Part shown: piece after piece, positions 8,395-17,043 of the stretch
How positions within the stretch are numbered: the first letter of the stretch is position 1
How the letters are laid out: every line of letters starts with the position of its first letter
From: Chengkuizengella marina
Lineage (GTDB): Bacteria > Bacillota > Bacilli > Paenibacillales > KCTC-33759
Direction of reading: 5' to 3'
DNA: 64,000 bases
Assembly: GCF_009910845.1 (NCBI RefSeq)
Contig: NZ_SIJB01000027.1
Location: 1 to 64,000 of the forward strand
The notes under the pieces: model-generated
Databases searched by the model: none
Told to the model about the DNA's origin: nothing
What the model saw: the letters and a program-made list of their open reading frames with translations, nothing else
Translations under genes and position numbers: made by a program

Positions 8395-9243
8395 ATGAAA
8401 AAGAACTTATTCATTGTATTATTGATTAGTATGGTTGCAATTTTAGCAGCTTGTGGCGCTAATCCTTCAAATGAAAGTCAGGAGCCTACAAATGGTTCAA
8501 CTGGAGAAACTTCTGAACCAGCTACACCTGAAGAACAAACTAAATTAGTTGTTGGTACTGATGCAGCTTTTGCACCTTTTGAATCACTGGATGGAGAAGA
8601 CATTGTAGGTTTTGATGTGGATTTATTAGATGCAGTAATGGAAGAAGCAGGTCTTGAATATGAATTGAACAATATTGGATGGGACCCAATATTTCTTTCA
8701 TTAAAGGATGGGAGCATTGACCTAGCAATTTCTGGAATAACTGTTACAGAAGAACGTGATCAAGAGTATGACTTTACACGTCCTTATTTTGAATCTACTC
8801 ATATGATTGCTTTTTATGAAGGAACAGATATTGAAAGCGCAAATGATTTAGAAGGAAAAATTATAGGAGTTCAAACAGCAACTACAGGTCAAATTGCAGC
8901 AGAGGCAATCGTAGGTGAATTAAATCCAAACCTACAACTATTTGAGACAACAGCGTTGGCTTTCGCTTCTTTAAAGGAAGGAAATGTTGAAGCAGTAGTT
9001 ACAGATATAGCAGTAGCAGCTGAATTTGTTAAAAACAATCCAGAAGATAATGTGAAGCTTGTTTCAGATCCAGAAAACTTCGAAGCTGAATACTATGGTA
9101 TGATGGTTCCAGAAGGTAGCGAGTTGAAAGAAACGTTAGATAAGGCTTTAACAACAATCATTGATAATGGTAAATACGCTGAAATATATGAAAAATGGTT
9201 TGGTTCAACACCTAATCTAGAAACATTATTAGAGCAGGAATAG
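8395..9243 (+). CDS. Polar amino-acid ABC transporter binding lipoprotein
   Basis: Family 3 extracellular solute-binding protein for a polar amino acid such as glutamine, cystine or arginine. Signal peptide with lipobox LAAC, lipidated Cys20, then a Ser/Thr/Glu/Pro-rich tether. The ligand domain starts at LVVGTDAAFAPFES and includes GFDVDLLDAV, DLAISGITVTEERDQEYDFT and the final YEKWFG, all characteristic of this family. GGGG precedes the ATG. A terminator-like hairpin follows the stop, and the permease and ATPase genes come next, giving the usual binding protein-permease-ATPase order with extra binding protein. Ligand not assignable. Confidence 0.94.
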   Translation: MKKNLFIVLLISMVAILAACGANPSNESQEPTNGSTGETSEPATPEEQTKLVVGTDAAFAPFESLDGEDIVGFDVDLLDAVMEEAGLEYELNNIGWDPIFLSLKDGSIDLAISGITVTEERDQEYDFTRPYFESTHMIAFYEGTDIESANDLEGKIIGVQTATTGQIAAEAIVGELNPNLQLFETTALAFASLKEGNVEAVVTDIAVAAEFVKNNPEDNVKLVSDPENFEAEYYGMMVPEGSELKETLDKALTTIIDNGKYAEIYEKWFGSTPNLETLLEQE

Positions 9244-9266
9244 TTTGAAGTAAGGCTTAAAATTCC

Positions 9267-9300
9267 AGCGTAGCGCAATAAGCGGTACGCTTTTCTTTTT
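9267..9300 (+). terminator. Hairpin with T-run between binding protein and permease genes
   Basis: AGCGTA (9267-9272) pairs with TACGCT (9286-9291), with an inner CGC/GCG, followed by a T-rich run to 9300. It is likely a partial terminator that lets some transcripts continue into the permease gene, tuning subunit ratios. Confidence 0.7.
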
Positions 9301-9344
9301 TATTACGAATGATATGTTTTATATGAAGAAAATGGAGTGAGTTT

Positions 9345-10052
9345 ATGCAAGGTTTATATGATTGGATATTGAACGACTCAGGTATTCGAATAGATGTAAT
9401 TATAGAATATTTCCCATTGTTTATGAAAGGAACACTATATACTTTAGGTATTTCAATCTCAGGTATTCTAATTGGATGTATACTGGGATTAATCATTGCA
9501 TTTGGAAAAATGTCACGTTTAATGCCAATTCGTTTACCATTCGTTTGGTACATTAATTTTTTTAGAGGGACACCTCTCCTCGTACAAATTTTAATTATTC
9601 ATTTTGGTGTTACCCCTCTATTCATAGCTGGTGCAAGTCCTATAAAAGCCGTAATTTCAGCCATAATTGCCCTATCACTAAATTCCGCAGCATATTTGGC
9701 AGAAATATACAGAGCAGGTATTCAATCTATTGATAAAGGGCAAGTTGAAGCTGGACGATCATTGGGAATGAATAAGGTTCAAACGATGAGTTATATTGTA
9801 TTACCTCAATCCATTAAAAGAATGATACCTCCTTTTGGAAATGAGTTTATTACATTAATTAAAGATTCTTCTTTAGCATCTGTTATTGCAGCTCCAGAGT
9901 TATTGTATTGGGCACGTGCAGTAAATGGTAAATTCTTTATCGTATGGGAATCTCTTTTATTTATTGCATTAATATATTTAGTCATAACTTTATCTTTAAC
10001 TTATTTATTAAATTACATCGAAAAGAGGTGGAATATCGATGATAACCGTTAA
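9345..10052 (+). CDS. Polar amino-acid ABC transporter permease
   Basis: Membrane subunit of the His/Glu/Gln/Arg/opine permease family. Visible hallmarks are the N-terminal [15 protein letters not shown] helix, [14 protein letters not shown], the EAA loop [22 protein letters not shown] and [10 protein letters not shown]. Length of 235 aa is typical. GGAGTGAG precedes the ATG. Its 3' end overlaps the ATPase gene by 14 bases, so both are translationally coupled. It works with the lipoprotein at 8395 and the ATPase at 10039. Confidence 0.94.
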   Translation: MQGLYDWILNDSGIRIDVIIEYFPLFMKGTLYTLGISISGILIGCILGLIIAFGKMSRLMPIRLPFVWYINFFRGTPLLVQILIIHFGVTPLFIAGASPIKAVISAIIALSLNSAAYLAEIYRAGIQSIDKGQVEAGRSLGMNKVQTMSYIVLPQSIKRMIPPFGNEFITLIKDSSLASVIAAPELLYWARAVNGKFFIVWESLLFIALIYLVITLSLTYLLNYIEKRWNIDDNR

Positions 10053-10761
10053 TAATCTAAAAAAATCCTTTGGAGATAACGAAGTCTTAAAAGATATTAA
10101 TCTTCAAATTAAGCCTCAAGAAGTCGTTGTTATTATAGGACCTTCAGGATCAGGGAAATCAACCTGTTTACGTTGTATGAATTTGTTAGAGTCTATTACA
10201 GCTGGTGAAGTTCATATTGAAGGTGTTAATCTTACAGATAAAAACACAGATATAAATCAAATTCGTACAGAAGTAGGGATGGTATTTCAGCAGTTTAATT
10301 TATTTCCGCATAAATCTGTTCTTGAAAATATTACTCTCGCACCGATAAAAGTTAGAAAATGGTCGAAAGAAAAAGCAAATAAAGTGGCATTAGATTTACT
10401 TGAAAAAGTTAACTTATCTGAAAAGGCAAATGCTTATCCAGATTCATTGTCTGGGGGACAAAAACAACGTGTTGCCATTGCAAGAGCTTTAGCCATGGAA
10501 CCTAAAATCATGTTATTTGACGAGCCAACCTCTGCCCTTGATCCAGAAATGGTTGGAGAAGTGCTAGATGTCATGAAACAATTAGCCAAAGAAGGCATGA
10601 CAATGGTAGTCGTAACTCATGAAATGGGATTTGCGCGTGAGGTTGGAGATCGAGTGATTTTCATGGATGAAGGGTATATAATTGAAGAAAATGTACCTGA
10701 AAAATTGTTTGATTTTCCATCTCACGAAAGAACAAAATCATTTTTAAGTAAGGTACTCTGA
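10039..10761 (+). CDS. glnQ: Polar amino-acid ABC transporter ATPase (GlnQ type)
   Basis: ATPase subunit of the importer. Walker A is GPSGSGKS, followed by the Q-loop [16 protein letters not shown], signature [14 protein letters not shown], Walker [16 protein letters not shown] and [11 protein letters not shown]. The length of 240 aa is standard for GlnQ/HisP proteins. GAGGTGG is the ribosome site, inside the end of the permease gene. The symbol is by family type; the amino acid transported is not shown by the sequence. Confidence 0.93.
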   Translation: MITVNNLKKSFGDNEVLKDINLQIKPQEVVVIIGPSGSGKSTCLRCMNLLESITAGEVHIEGVNLTDKNTDINQIRTEVGMVFQQFNLFPHKSVLENITLAPIKVRKWSKEKANKVALDLLEKVNLSEKANAYPDSLSGGQKQRVAIARALAMEPKIMLFDEPTSALDPEMVGEVLDVMKQLAKEGMTMVVVTHEMGFAREVGDRVIFMDEGYIIEENVPEKLFDFPSHERTKSFLSKVL

Positions 10762-10809
10762 ACAGCTATTACAAACCATTACAAATCTCATATAAATGTG
10801 AGAAAAATA

Positions 10810-10836
10810 AACCAGCAGAATTGCTGGTTTATTTTT
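10810..10836. terminator. Bidirectional terminator
   Basis: AACCAGCA (10810-10817) pairs with TGCTGGTT (10822-10829) across a four-base loop. T-rich tracts follow on the plus side and A-rich tracts precede, so it can end the amino-acid ABC operon and the converging zinc-ribbon gene. Confidence 0.85.
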
Positions 10837-10838
10837 CT

Positions 10839-11360
10839 TTATAAATTCATCGTTGAATGACCACATTGTGGGCAAACATCAACAGCGCACTCTAACTCTT
10901 CATCACAAAAGGAACAAGTAAACTGCTCCTCGTTTACTGGTTTGATATTTGTATATTCATAGTCTTTACTATAAATATTATCTGTACCATAAACATTCTG
11001 TACAACTTTAACTTCAAATTTGTGTCCACAAACTGGGCAATAATTGTTATCAATATCTACTAAATAACCGCAGCTGCATTCTTTTTTATTTGATAATTCT
11101 TTCACCTGTAAATCAATTTGTTTGATTTCATTTTTTAATTGCTCAATATCTTTACACATTATCTCCATGTCCTGATCCAATTCAATTAGAGCTTGATTTT
11201 GATATTGATCATATACTTTTTCTCCAATGTACATCAACTTATTATCTATTTCTTTCTGTTTCACAGAAATTTTATATTTTAATTGGTTTATTTCAATCAC
11301 TTCTTTTGCTTTATTGCCTGCTTCAGAGAACCCTTTCTTCAATTTGTCTAACATGCTCAT
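10839..11360 (-). CDS. Coiled-coil protein with C-terminal zinc ribbons
   Basis: Protein of 173 aa with no enzyme domain that I recognise. The N-terminal two thirds is helical and probably coiled-coil (LDKLKKGFSEAGNKAKEVIE up to about residue 90). It is followed by two zinc-ribbon-like clusters, CSCGY...CPVCGHKF and CSFCDEE...CPQCGH, each with four Cys. This layout is common in small Firmicutes proteins annotated only as zinc-ribbon domain proteins. Transcribed alone, converging with the amino-acid ABC operon. Function unknown; metal binding is inferred from the Cys pairs. Confidence 0.75.
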   Translation of the reverse strand: MSMLDKLKKGFSEAGNKAKEVIEINQLKYKISVKQKEIDNKLMYIGEKVYDQYQNQALIELDQDMEIMCKDIEQLKNEIKQIDLQVKELSNKKECSCGYLVDIDNNYCPVCGHKFEVKVVQNVYGTDNIYSKDYEYTNIKPVNEEQFTCSFCDEELECAVDVCPQCGHSTMNL

Positions 11361-11638
11361 CTTCCTGCGCTCCTTAAATGGTCTTTTTGATTACTTTTAA
11401 CCAAATTCGTTTACAATCATATTATGATCAAAAACATACATTGGTTAATCATTATCCTCATAATGTTTTGAAATGACTTATTTAATGATCTATTAAACTA
11501 CTACTTTTTCTATTAACTTCCTATGGATTATACGTAAATTTGTTAATAAAGTTTCATCAAAAGATAGAATTGAAGAATTGAAATTAGAAGCATTATTTAT
11601 TGGAATATAAATTTTTCTAATTATTGTATTTACAAGTC

Positions 11639-11678
11639 AAAAAACCTCGTAAAAAGCTTACCATTACTTCTTACAAGG
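11639..11678 (-). terminator. Terminator after cupin gene
   Basis: On the minus strand CCTTGTAA pairs with TTACGAGG (11671-11678 and 11645-11652, one G-T pair) and is followed by six T. It ends the cupin gene at 11700. The rest of the 339-base gap 11361-11699 shows no gene. Confidence 0.65.
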
Positions 11679-11699
11679 ATTCAATCATTGTTTATTTTA

Positions 11700-12056
11700 T
11701 TATTTAAGTTTTACTATAGCTGAAGTATCTATATTTTCTCCTTCGATAATGATAGCTGTCATTCCCTTTTCTGAGGTTGTTTTATGCCATTCACCAGGCT
11801 CCCAAAAAGCAGCTTGACCTGCTTTAATTGGTGTTTTTACATCCTCTTTACCACGAACAAATCCTTCACCACTTACAACTAATAATAATTGTGCACCTAC
11901 TGCTTGATGATGACCTACAACACCATCAGAACCAATGAACATACACCCAATATGATGGGTTTCTTTAGAGTGTAGAATTCTAGACATGGTTATATTTTTA
12001 CTATCAAAGGCTGTTATTTCCTTTCCTACCTCTTTATCAAAACTAAACATTTTCAT
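11700..12056 (-). CDS. Small cupin-domain protein
   Basis: Single-domain cupin of 118 aa. The first cupin motif is around VGHHQAVGAQLLLVVSGEG and the second around AGQAAFWEPGEWHKTT, supplying His residues for a metal site. Proteins of this size are often annotated only as cupins, and the substrate is not evident. It lies 13 bases after the HAD phosphatase gene on the same strand, so the two are probably co-transcribed. A terminator follows. Confidence 0.8.
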   Translation of the reverse strand: MKMFSFDKEVGKEITAFDSKNITMSRILHSKETHHIGCMFIGSDGVVGHHQAVGAQLLLVVSGEGFVRGKEDVKTPIKAGQAAFWEPGEWHKTTSEKGMTAIIIEGENIDTSAIVKLK

Positions 12057-12069
12057 AAGTATCCTCCCC

Positions 12070-12924
12070 CTAAGGTGAACCAGAATTTTGGACTACAAAT
12101 CTCTTTATATATTTAGCTACCGAGTCACTATCATGATGATCAATCACTTCATTAGCTAATCCTTTTAAATTTACATGTGCATTTTGAACAGCTACTTTCA
12201 ATCCAGCTTCTTCAAACATTCCTAAATCATTTAAGTTATCTCCAAAAACCAATACATCCTTTTTGTTACAATCCACATGCTCGCACCATAGTTCTAATCC
12301 TCTTTTTTTATTGGCCAAAGGATGGCTAAATTCTAAAAAATAGTTATTTGTAATATAACTATCCTCCATAAAGTGGATTTGAATTAGATCACTAAAAGTC
12401 TCTTTCACAATTTGAAAAATAGGAATCATCTCTTCATAGGTTCCTATAAATGTAACAATGATTGTTTTTGAATCCTTTGGAAATAATAAACGGTCAACTT
12501 GATTGAATCTTGGATCACCTAATCTACTCTTATAAAATTGTAAGTCACTCCCTCTTGATAATGATCTGTGAAATACCTTTTCTTCATCATTTGCATCTAG
12601 AAAAAATAAAAAAGGAGATATATTGTGTTGCTCACCTATCCTGATAATTTCATTGGATATAATGGTATCTAGAAAATACCCATCTATTAATTTTTGTTGA
12701 ACAGGATCAAATAATAATGCTCCGTTATACAATACTAATGGAAACTTCCAAGGAATATCTGAAAGAATCTCCATTGAACTCCTATAACTTCTTGCTGTAG
12801 CATAACTAATGGTAACACCTATTTCTAATGCTTCTGTAAGTACTCTTACTGAATATTTAGATATGCTTTGATTTGATCGAAGTAATGTTCCATCTAAATC
12901 GGTCAAAATGTATTTTCTGTCCAT
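12070..12924 (-). CDS. HAD-superfamily Cof-type phosphatase
   Basis: Cof/YidA-type HAD hydrolase that dephosphorylates small sugar phosphates, flavin or nucleotide phosphates. Motif I is LTDLDGTLL near the N-terminus, motif II lies in SYATARSYRSS, and motif IV is VFGDNLNDLGMFEEAG. A C2-type cap lies between. I start at ATG 12922-12924, preceded by AAGGAGAG at 12930-12937, rather than 12 codons earlier where no ribosome site is seen. Followed closely by the cupin gene. Substrate unknown. Confidence 0.88.
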   Translation of the reverse strand: MDRKYILTDLDGTLLRSNQSISKYSVRVLTEALEIGVTISYATARSYRSSMEILSDIPWKFPLVLYNGALLFDPVQQKLIDGYFLDTIISNEIIRIGEQHNISPFLFFLDANDEEKVFHRSLSRGSDLQFYKSRLGDPRFNQVDRLLFPKDSKTIIVTFIGTYEEMIPIFQIVKETFSDLIQIHFMEDSYITNNYFLEFSHPLANKKRGLELWCEHVDCNKKDVLVFGDNLNDLGMFEEAGLKVAVQNAHVNLKGLANEVIDHHDSDSVAKYIKRFVVQNSGSP

Positions 12925-12963
12925 AAATCTCTCCTTATGTTTAAAAAATTGATGTTTCATAAC

Positions 12964-13441
12964 TTATAAATCATAGTGAAATTCTAATTCGTGTTCTATA
13001 GGAATATCATTGAAACCAGTTAAAGGAATTTGTGGTTTTAATTTTCTAGACTCCTGAACGGCATTCAAATGCAAATCTTTCATCTTAAATCCTCTTTTTT
13101 GATAAAATCGAAATTGCTCTAGTATTATCATTTGTTGTAATTAGCCAAACCTGCTTGCATTTTTCCATTCTTGCTTTTCCTATCACTTTATTAATCAGCT
13201 GACTCCCAATTCCTCTGTTTTCAATGAAACTATCTAATGATACAATTTCCATCTTTTTGTTTTGGATGATGTAAGTAATAAGTCCAATGATGTTACTATC
13301 GGAGTACACTACAAAACCTGGCAACTTATCAATAAAATGCACTTTCCCCCTTGACACCATCATAGAAGAACCCCAGTTTTCTGTAACTAATTGTTTAACT
13401 TAATTTCTTATCTTGTTTGTTATTTCTTTAATTTCAATCAC
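12964..13441 (-). pseudogene. Broken GNAT acetyltransferase gene (nonsense plus frameshift)
   Basis: Reconstructed gene start is GTG at 13439-13441 with AGAAGAAGG just upstream. The reading begins VIEIKEITNKIRN, then meets an in-frame TAA, then continues VKQLVTENWGSSMMVSRGK and a normal GNAT core (IENRGIGSQLINKVIGKA, the acetyl-CoA loop). After WLITTNDNTRA the frame is lost at ATTT near 13110. In the next frame the typical family tail appears: RFYQKRGFKMKDLHLNAVQE and SRKLKPQIPLTG, ending with EFHYDL and TAA at 12964-12966. The continuous 92-codon piece at 13085-13363 is only the middle. Two independent lesions make a sequencing error less likely. The intact relatives are small GNATs ending in LEFEYDL-like tails. 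Confidence 0.8.
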
Positions 13442-13505
13442 TTTTTTAACCTTCTTCTCACTTATTCTATATACACAATGTTTAAAAAACTATAAATAAT
13501 TCCTA

Positions 13506-14387
13506 TCAATTCGAATGAACCTTTTGTAAATCTATAAATTTTTGAGAAGCCTTTGAAATCCATTTATCTTTCCTGTAAATCAATTGACTATAGAAATTTA
13601 TGTTAGGGTTGATAAAAGGTATCACTTTCAAACCCCTATCTACTATATTATTCTCAACCGAAAAATGTGGTAAAAAAGCAATTCCCCAACAATGTTCCAC
13701 AGCTTTTTTTATCGTCTCAACGCTGCTTAGTTCTAATGAAATATTACAAGTAATAAAATGCTTATTCATTTCATTTATTAGGAGTGCACGATATGTGCAA
13801 CCTTCCTCTGTCAAAATTAATTTCTTATTCTCTATATCCTGGATTGTAAGTATTGATTTATTAGAAAGAGGGTGATCTAAGTCCATTAAGATGATCATAT
13901 TTTCCTTTTTTATAGGAATGGTATTTATGTCTTTTGAAGAGTATGGAACATCTAATATTAAACCAAAATCAATTTCTTTGAATTTTAATCTATGAATAAT
14001 ATTAGTTTCAGTATCTAGTATAATACGAACCCTTACTTCTGGATAACTCTTTTTAAATTCCTCTAAAATTTCTGGTAGATAATATATTGCTAATGTCTCT
14101 ACTGTTCCTACTGTAATGATTCCAGTGTCTTGTTTTATAATTTTATCTTTTGCTTCCTGATGTAATGATAGAATCTTTTTTGCATAATCATAAAGCACTT
14201 CTCCTGTGTCTGTAGGTACCATAACATTTCCTCTTCTCTGTAGGAGCTTGACATTGCCATATGATTCTTCAAGTTTCTGAATATGATTAGTTACACTAGA
14301 TTGAGCATAATCTAGTTCTAAAGCTGTTCTTGTATAAGTACCCCATTTTATGACTTCACAAAAAGTTTTTAAATATAGTAATTCCAC
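13506..14387 (-). CDS. LysR-family transcriptional regulator
   Basis: LysR regulator of 293 aa with an N-terminal winged helix-turn-helix (LYLKTFCEVIKWGTYTRTAL, then SSVTNHIQKLEE) and a C-terminal periplasmic-binding-like effector domain starting near IITVGTVETLAIYYLPEIL. It is divergent from the rhodanese gene at 14506, with 118 bases between starts, the usual arrangement for a LysR protein controlling its neighbour. The inducer is unknown. Confidence 0.9.
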   Translation of the reverse strand: MELLYLKTFCEVIKWGTYTRTALELDYAQSSVTNHIQKLEESYGNVKLLQRRGNVMVPTDTGEVLYDYAKKILSLHQEAKDKIIKQDTGIITVGTVETLAIYYLPEILEEFKKSYPEVRVRIILDTETNIIHRLKFKEIDFGLILDVPYSSKDINTIPIKKENMIILMDLDHPLSNKSILTIQDIENKKLILTEEGCTYRALLINEMNKHFITCNISLELSSVETIKKAVEHCWGIAFLPHFSVENNIVDRGLKVIPFINPNINFYSQLIYRKDKWISKASQKFIDLQKVHSN

Positions 14388-14505
14388 CTACTCTTCACCG
14401 CCTTATCAGTAATTCTGATAATTAACATCATTAAATATCTATAACTATAATACAGAAAATAAAGTAAAATGAAAACGAAATAATTTAATTTGGGAGGAAA
14501 AAAGA

Positions 14506-14955
14506 ATGAACACAAAACCTAAATTTTCATTGGTATTACAATCTGAAGCAGCTGACCCAAAAATAGCGTTTCTACACTTCACATCAAAACTTGCATTTGA
14601 GAAAGATGTAGCCGATCTCTTAATTGATTTAAAAAAAGGATGTGATCATTTCATTCTTGTTGATGTTCGAGAACCTAGTTCATACGAAGAATGTCATATA
14701 CCTGGAGCGATCTCTTTACCTACGAATCAGATAAATGCAAAAACAACAGATTCATTTCCTAAGGAAAAAGTAATGATCACTTATTGCTGGGGACCTGCTT
14801 GCAATGGAGCAACAAAAGCTGCAGCCAAGTTTGCAGAACTTGGTTTTAAAGTAAAAGAATTAATAGGGGGTATTGAATATTGGCGTAATGAAGGTGGAGA
14901 AGTTGAAGGTGCTTTAGGGAAAGAAGCTCCATTATACTGGAAAATGAAATCTTAA
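14506..14955 (+). CDS. Rhodanese-domain sulfurtransferase
   Basis: Single rhodanese domain of 149 aa. Visible are LVDVREPSSYEECHIPGAISLP (CH2-type region), the active-site loop YCWGPACNGA with catalytic Cys, and LIGGIEYWRNEG. Such proteins move sulfane sulfur from persulfides or thiosulfate to acceptors. The active-site loop is longer and Gly/Ala-rich compared with GlpE, as in proteins often annotated rhodanese-like. GGGAGG precedes the ATG. Probably controlled by the divergent LysR gene. A hairpin TGCCGAT/ATCGGCA follows at 14963-14993 without a T-run. Confidence 0.88.
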   Translation: MNTKPKFSLVLQSEAADPKIAFLHFTSKLAFEKDVADLLIDLKKGCDHFILVDVREPSSYEECHIPGAISLPTNQINAKTTDSFPKEKVMITYCWGPACNGATKAAAKFAELGFKVKELIGGIEYWRNEGGEVEGALGKEAPLYWKMKS

Positions 14956-15165
14956 TAAAAAGTGCCGATTTCCTTAAACGAAGGTCATCGGCATGAAAAA
15001 ACCATAGAAATTTTTCTTAAAGAGGCTTTCTGCCACAATAGTAAAAATGAAGGCTTGAAGGAAGGATTTTTAATATTGGGATGTTCACAATAATATCCAT
15101 TTTTTCAGGGATTGTTATAAACCTTAAATTAAATGATTTTTTGTTTTTTTAAGTGTAGTTTAAAT

Positions 15166-16515
15166 TTATGTATTCACGATCCATCTATTATTTTTATAAC
15201 GAATCCATAAACAGATAGCTCTAAATAAGTTATCAAGACCTATTGCTATCCAGATTCCAGCAATCCCCCACCCAAGGTATATCCCTAAAAAATAAACCCC
15301 AATTGTTCTTATTAACCAGATTCCAATTGCCGTAATATACATAGGAAATTTTGTATTTTCTCCTCCTTGATAGATTCCCGTTAAAATAAGAACGATTGCA
15401 AGAACGGGTTGAATGAAAGCATCTATCTTTAATGCAAGTGCAATTTGCTTCATTACAACAAGATCACTTGTAAAGAAAGACGCAACCCAGTTTCCTAAAA
15501 AGAATAACAAGATACCAAAAATACTCATAAAAATTATACCTAGGATCATAGACATATTTGCGTACTTTTTTGCTCCTTCATAATCATTTTCACCTAGTTT
15601 TTGTCCTACTAGAGTAGTAGCAGCTGTTGCAAATCCGTACCCAATCATATAAGAGAAAATCTCAATATTTCCTGCAATTTGATGAGCTGCAAATGTATTG
15701 GTTCCAATTGCTACAATCATTCCAAAATAGAGTACCTGCCCTACTCTCATCACAAGTCTTTCCCCTGCAGCAGGAGTACCTAATCTCATTAAATTTAGTT
15801 GTGATTGCTTATCAATCTTCCAATTTTCCTTTAAAATTTGTATGGATTTTGATTTAAACATGTACATAGATAGTCCAATCACTCCAATTAATCTAGATAG
15901 AACCGTAGCCCATGCTGCTCCTGCTAAACCAAATGAAGGGATGAAGAAAAAACCAAAGATGAGTATATAATCTAATAAAATATTTAATAGGTTTGCCATA
16001 ATACTAACTTTCATCGGCGTTTTTGTATCTCCTGTCCCTCTTAAAATACTACTAAGAACAAACATTAATGAAATCAAAATAGAGGGGATAGCTACAATAC
16101 GAAAATAAGTCGTGGCATGAGCAAGAACATCTTTATCTACACCCATAAGTTTCAAAAGTGGTTCAGCAAAAAATAAAGATATAAGTCCAAACAATACTCC
16201 TGCAAAAATAGATAAAATAATAGCTTGTTGTCCGATTTGGCTCGCTTTGTCTTTCTTCCCTGCCCCAATATTTTTAGCTACAAAAACATTTGTTGCAACT
16301 CCAAGTGCCATGAAAACTGCAAAATATATAGCTAATATGGCATTAGTTACACCAACAGCTGAAACTTCTATTAGTCCTAATTTAGAAACAAATAGAGTAT
16401 CTACAAAACCAAGAATAGTTTGAAAAAAATTTTCTATCACTGCTGGCAAGGCTAGAACCAGTATGAATTTTATTATTTGACTATTGGATTGGGGTGAACC
16501 TAAAGGATGTTCCAT
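15166..16515 (-). CDS. MATE-family multidrug efflux transporter
   Basis: MatE-fold transporter of 449 aa with twelve predicted helices in two homologous halves. N-terminal SNSQIIKFILVLALPAVIEN and repeated patterns such as SILRGTGDTKTPM (first half) and LTGIYQGGENTKFPMYI (second half) are typical of NorM/DinF-like Na+ or H+ coupled exporters of cationic drugs and metabolites. It starts 17 bases after csoR ends, so csoR-MATE is an operon behind the CsoR-type operator at 16830-16842. This link to a metal or thiol sensor is unusual, and the transported compound is unknown. Confidence 0.9.
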   Translation of the reverse strand: MEHPLGSPQSNSQIIKFILVLALPAVIENFFQTILGFVDTLFVSKLGLIEVSAVGVTNAILAIYFAVFMALGVATNVFVAKNIGAGKKDKASQIGQQAIILSIFAGVLFGLISLFFAEPLLKLMGVDKDVLAHATTYFRIVAIPSILISLMFVLSSILRGTGDTKTPMKVSIMANLLNILLDYILIFGFFFIPSFGLAGAAWATVLSRLIGVIGLSMYMFKSKSIQILKENWKIDKQSQLNLMRLGTPAAGERLVMRVGQVLYFGMIVAIGTNTFAAHQIAGNIEIFSYMIGYGFATAATTLVGQKLGENDYEGAKKYANMSMILGIIFMSIFGILLFFLGNWVASFFTSDLVVMKQIALALKIDAFIQPVLAIVLILTGIYQGGENTKFPMYITAIGIWLIRTIGVYFLGIYLGWGIAGIWIAIGLDNLFRAICLWIRYKNNRWIVNT

Positions 16516-16532
16516 AGTAGGCTTTTTCCTCT

Positions 16533-16802
16533 CTAACGTATAAATTTATCAATCGCATCGTTTAATTTTTCAATCACTTTTTCATCACCTTCTTTAATTG
16601 CTTCTACGACACATCCTTCTAAATGATCTTTTAAAATTAATTTTCCACAACTATCTAAAGCTGATCTTATAGCTGCCAGCTGAATGAGCAAATCTCCACA
16701 ATCCCTTCCTGTACCTGCCATTTCTTTAACAGAACGAACATGTCCTTCAATCCTAGCTAAGCGGTTTACCACACTTTTTCGATGTTTATGATGATCTGAC
16801 AT
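16533..16802 (-). CDS. csoR: CsoR/RcnR-family metal-sensing repressor
   Basis: All-helical repressor of the CsoR/RcnR/FrmR family (DUF156). Helix 1 reads VVNRLARIEGHVRSVKEM. The Cu(I) ligand set is present: Cys in RDCGDLL, then His and Cys in KDHLEGCV (Cys35, His60, Cys64 by my start). The His argues for CsoR rather than the persulfide sensor CstR. I start at ATG 16800-16802, preceded by GAGGTG seven bases upstream; a GTG three codons earlier lies in that site. It is first in an operon with the MATE gene, behind a G/C palindrome typical of its operators. No copA or copZ is adjacent, so copper is likely but not proven. Confidence 0.88.
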   Translation of the reverse strand: MSDHHKHRKSVVNRLARIEGHVRSVKEMAGTGRDCGDLLIQLAAIRSALDSCGKLILKDHLEGCVVEAIKEGDEKVIEKLNDAIDKFIR

Positions 16803-16822
16803 TTTTATCACCTCTTATATTC

Positions 16823-16852
16823 ACTATATCCCCCCTGGGGGGTTATTGGCAA
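16823..16852 (-). promoter_or_regulatory. csoR promoter with embedded CsoR-type operator
   Basis: On the minus strand the -35 TTGCCA (16847-16852) and -10 TATAGT (16823-16828) are 18 bases apart. The spacer holds CCCCCC-T-GGGGGG (16830-16842 on the plus strand), the G/C-block palindrome recognised by CsoR/RcnR-family repressors. Bound repressor would block the promoter of csoR-MATE. Confidence 0.8.
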
Positions 16853-16950
16853 GACAAAAAAAAGAATAAATCTATTTCATCTAAACTAGCCTCTGTCATC
16901 AATTCACATGTTTGCAGTTCTTCCTCATTGAAATCCATTTTCTATGGTAA

Positions 16951-16990
16951 ACAAAAAAATCCATTTTGAAAAAAATTGTCAAAATAGATT
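16951..16990 (-). terminator. Terminator after penicillin-binding protein gene
   Basis: On the minus strand AATCTATTTTGA pairs with TCAAAATGGATT (one G-T pair) across a short loop and is followed by a run of T. Confidence 0.75.
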
Positions 16991-17043
16991 CTATATTTGA
17001 AGTTGGTTATTTATTTTAAAAGAACTAGATAAGCCAAACATGA

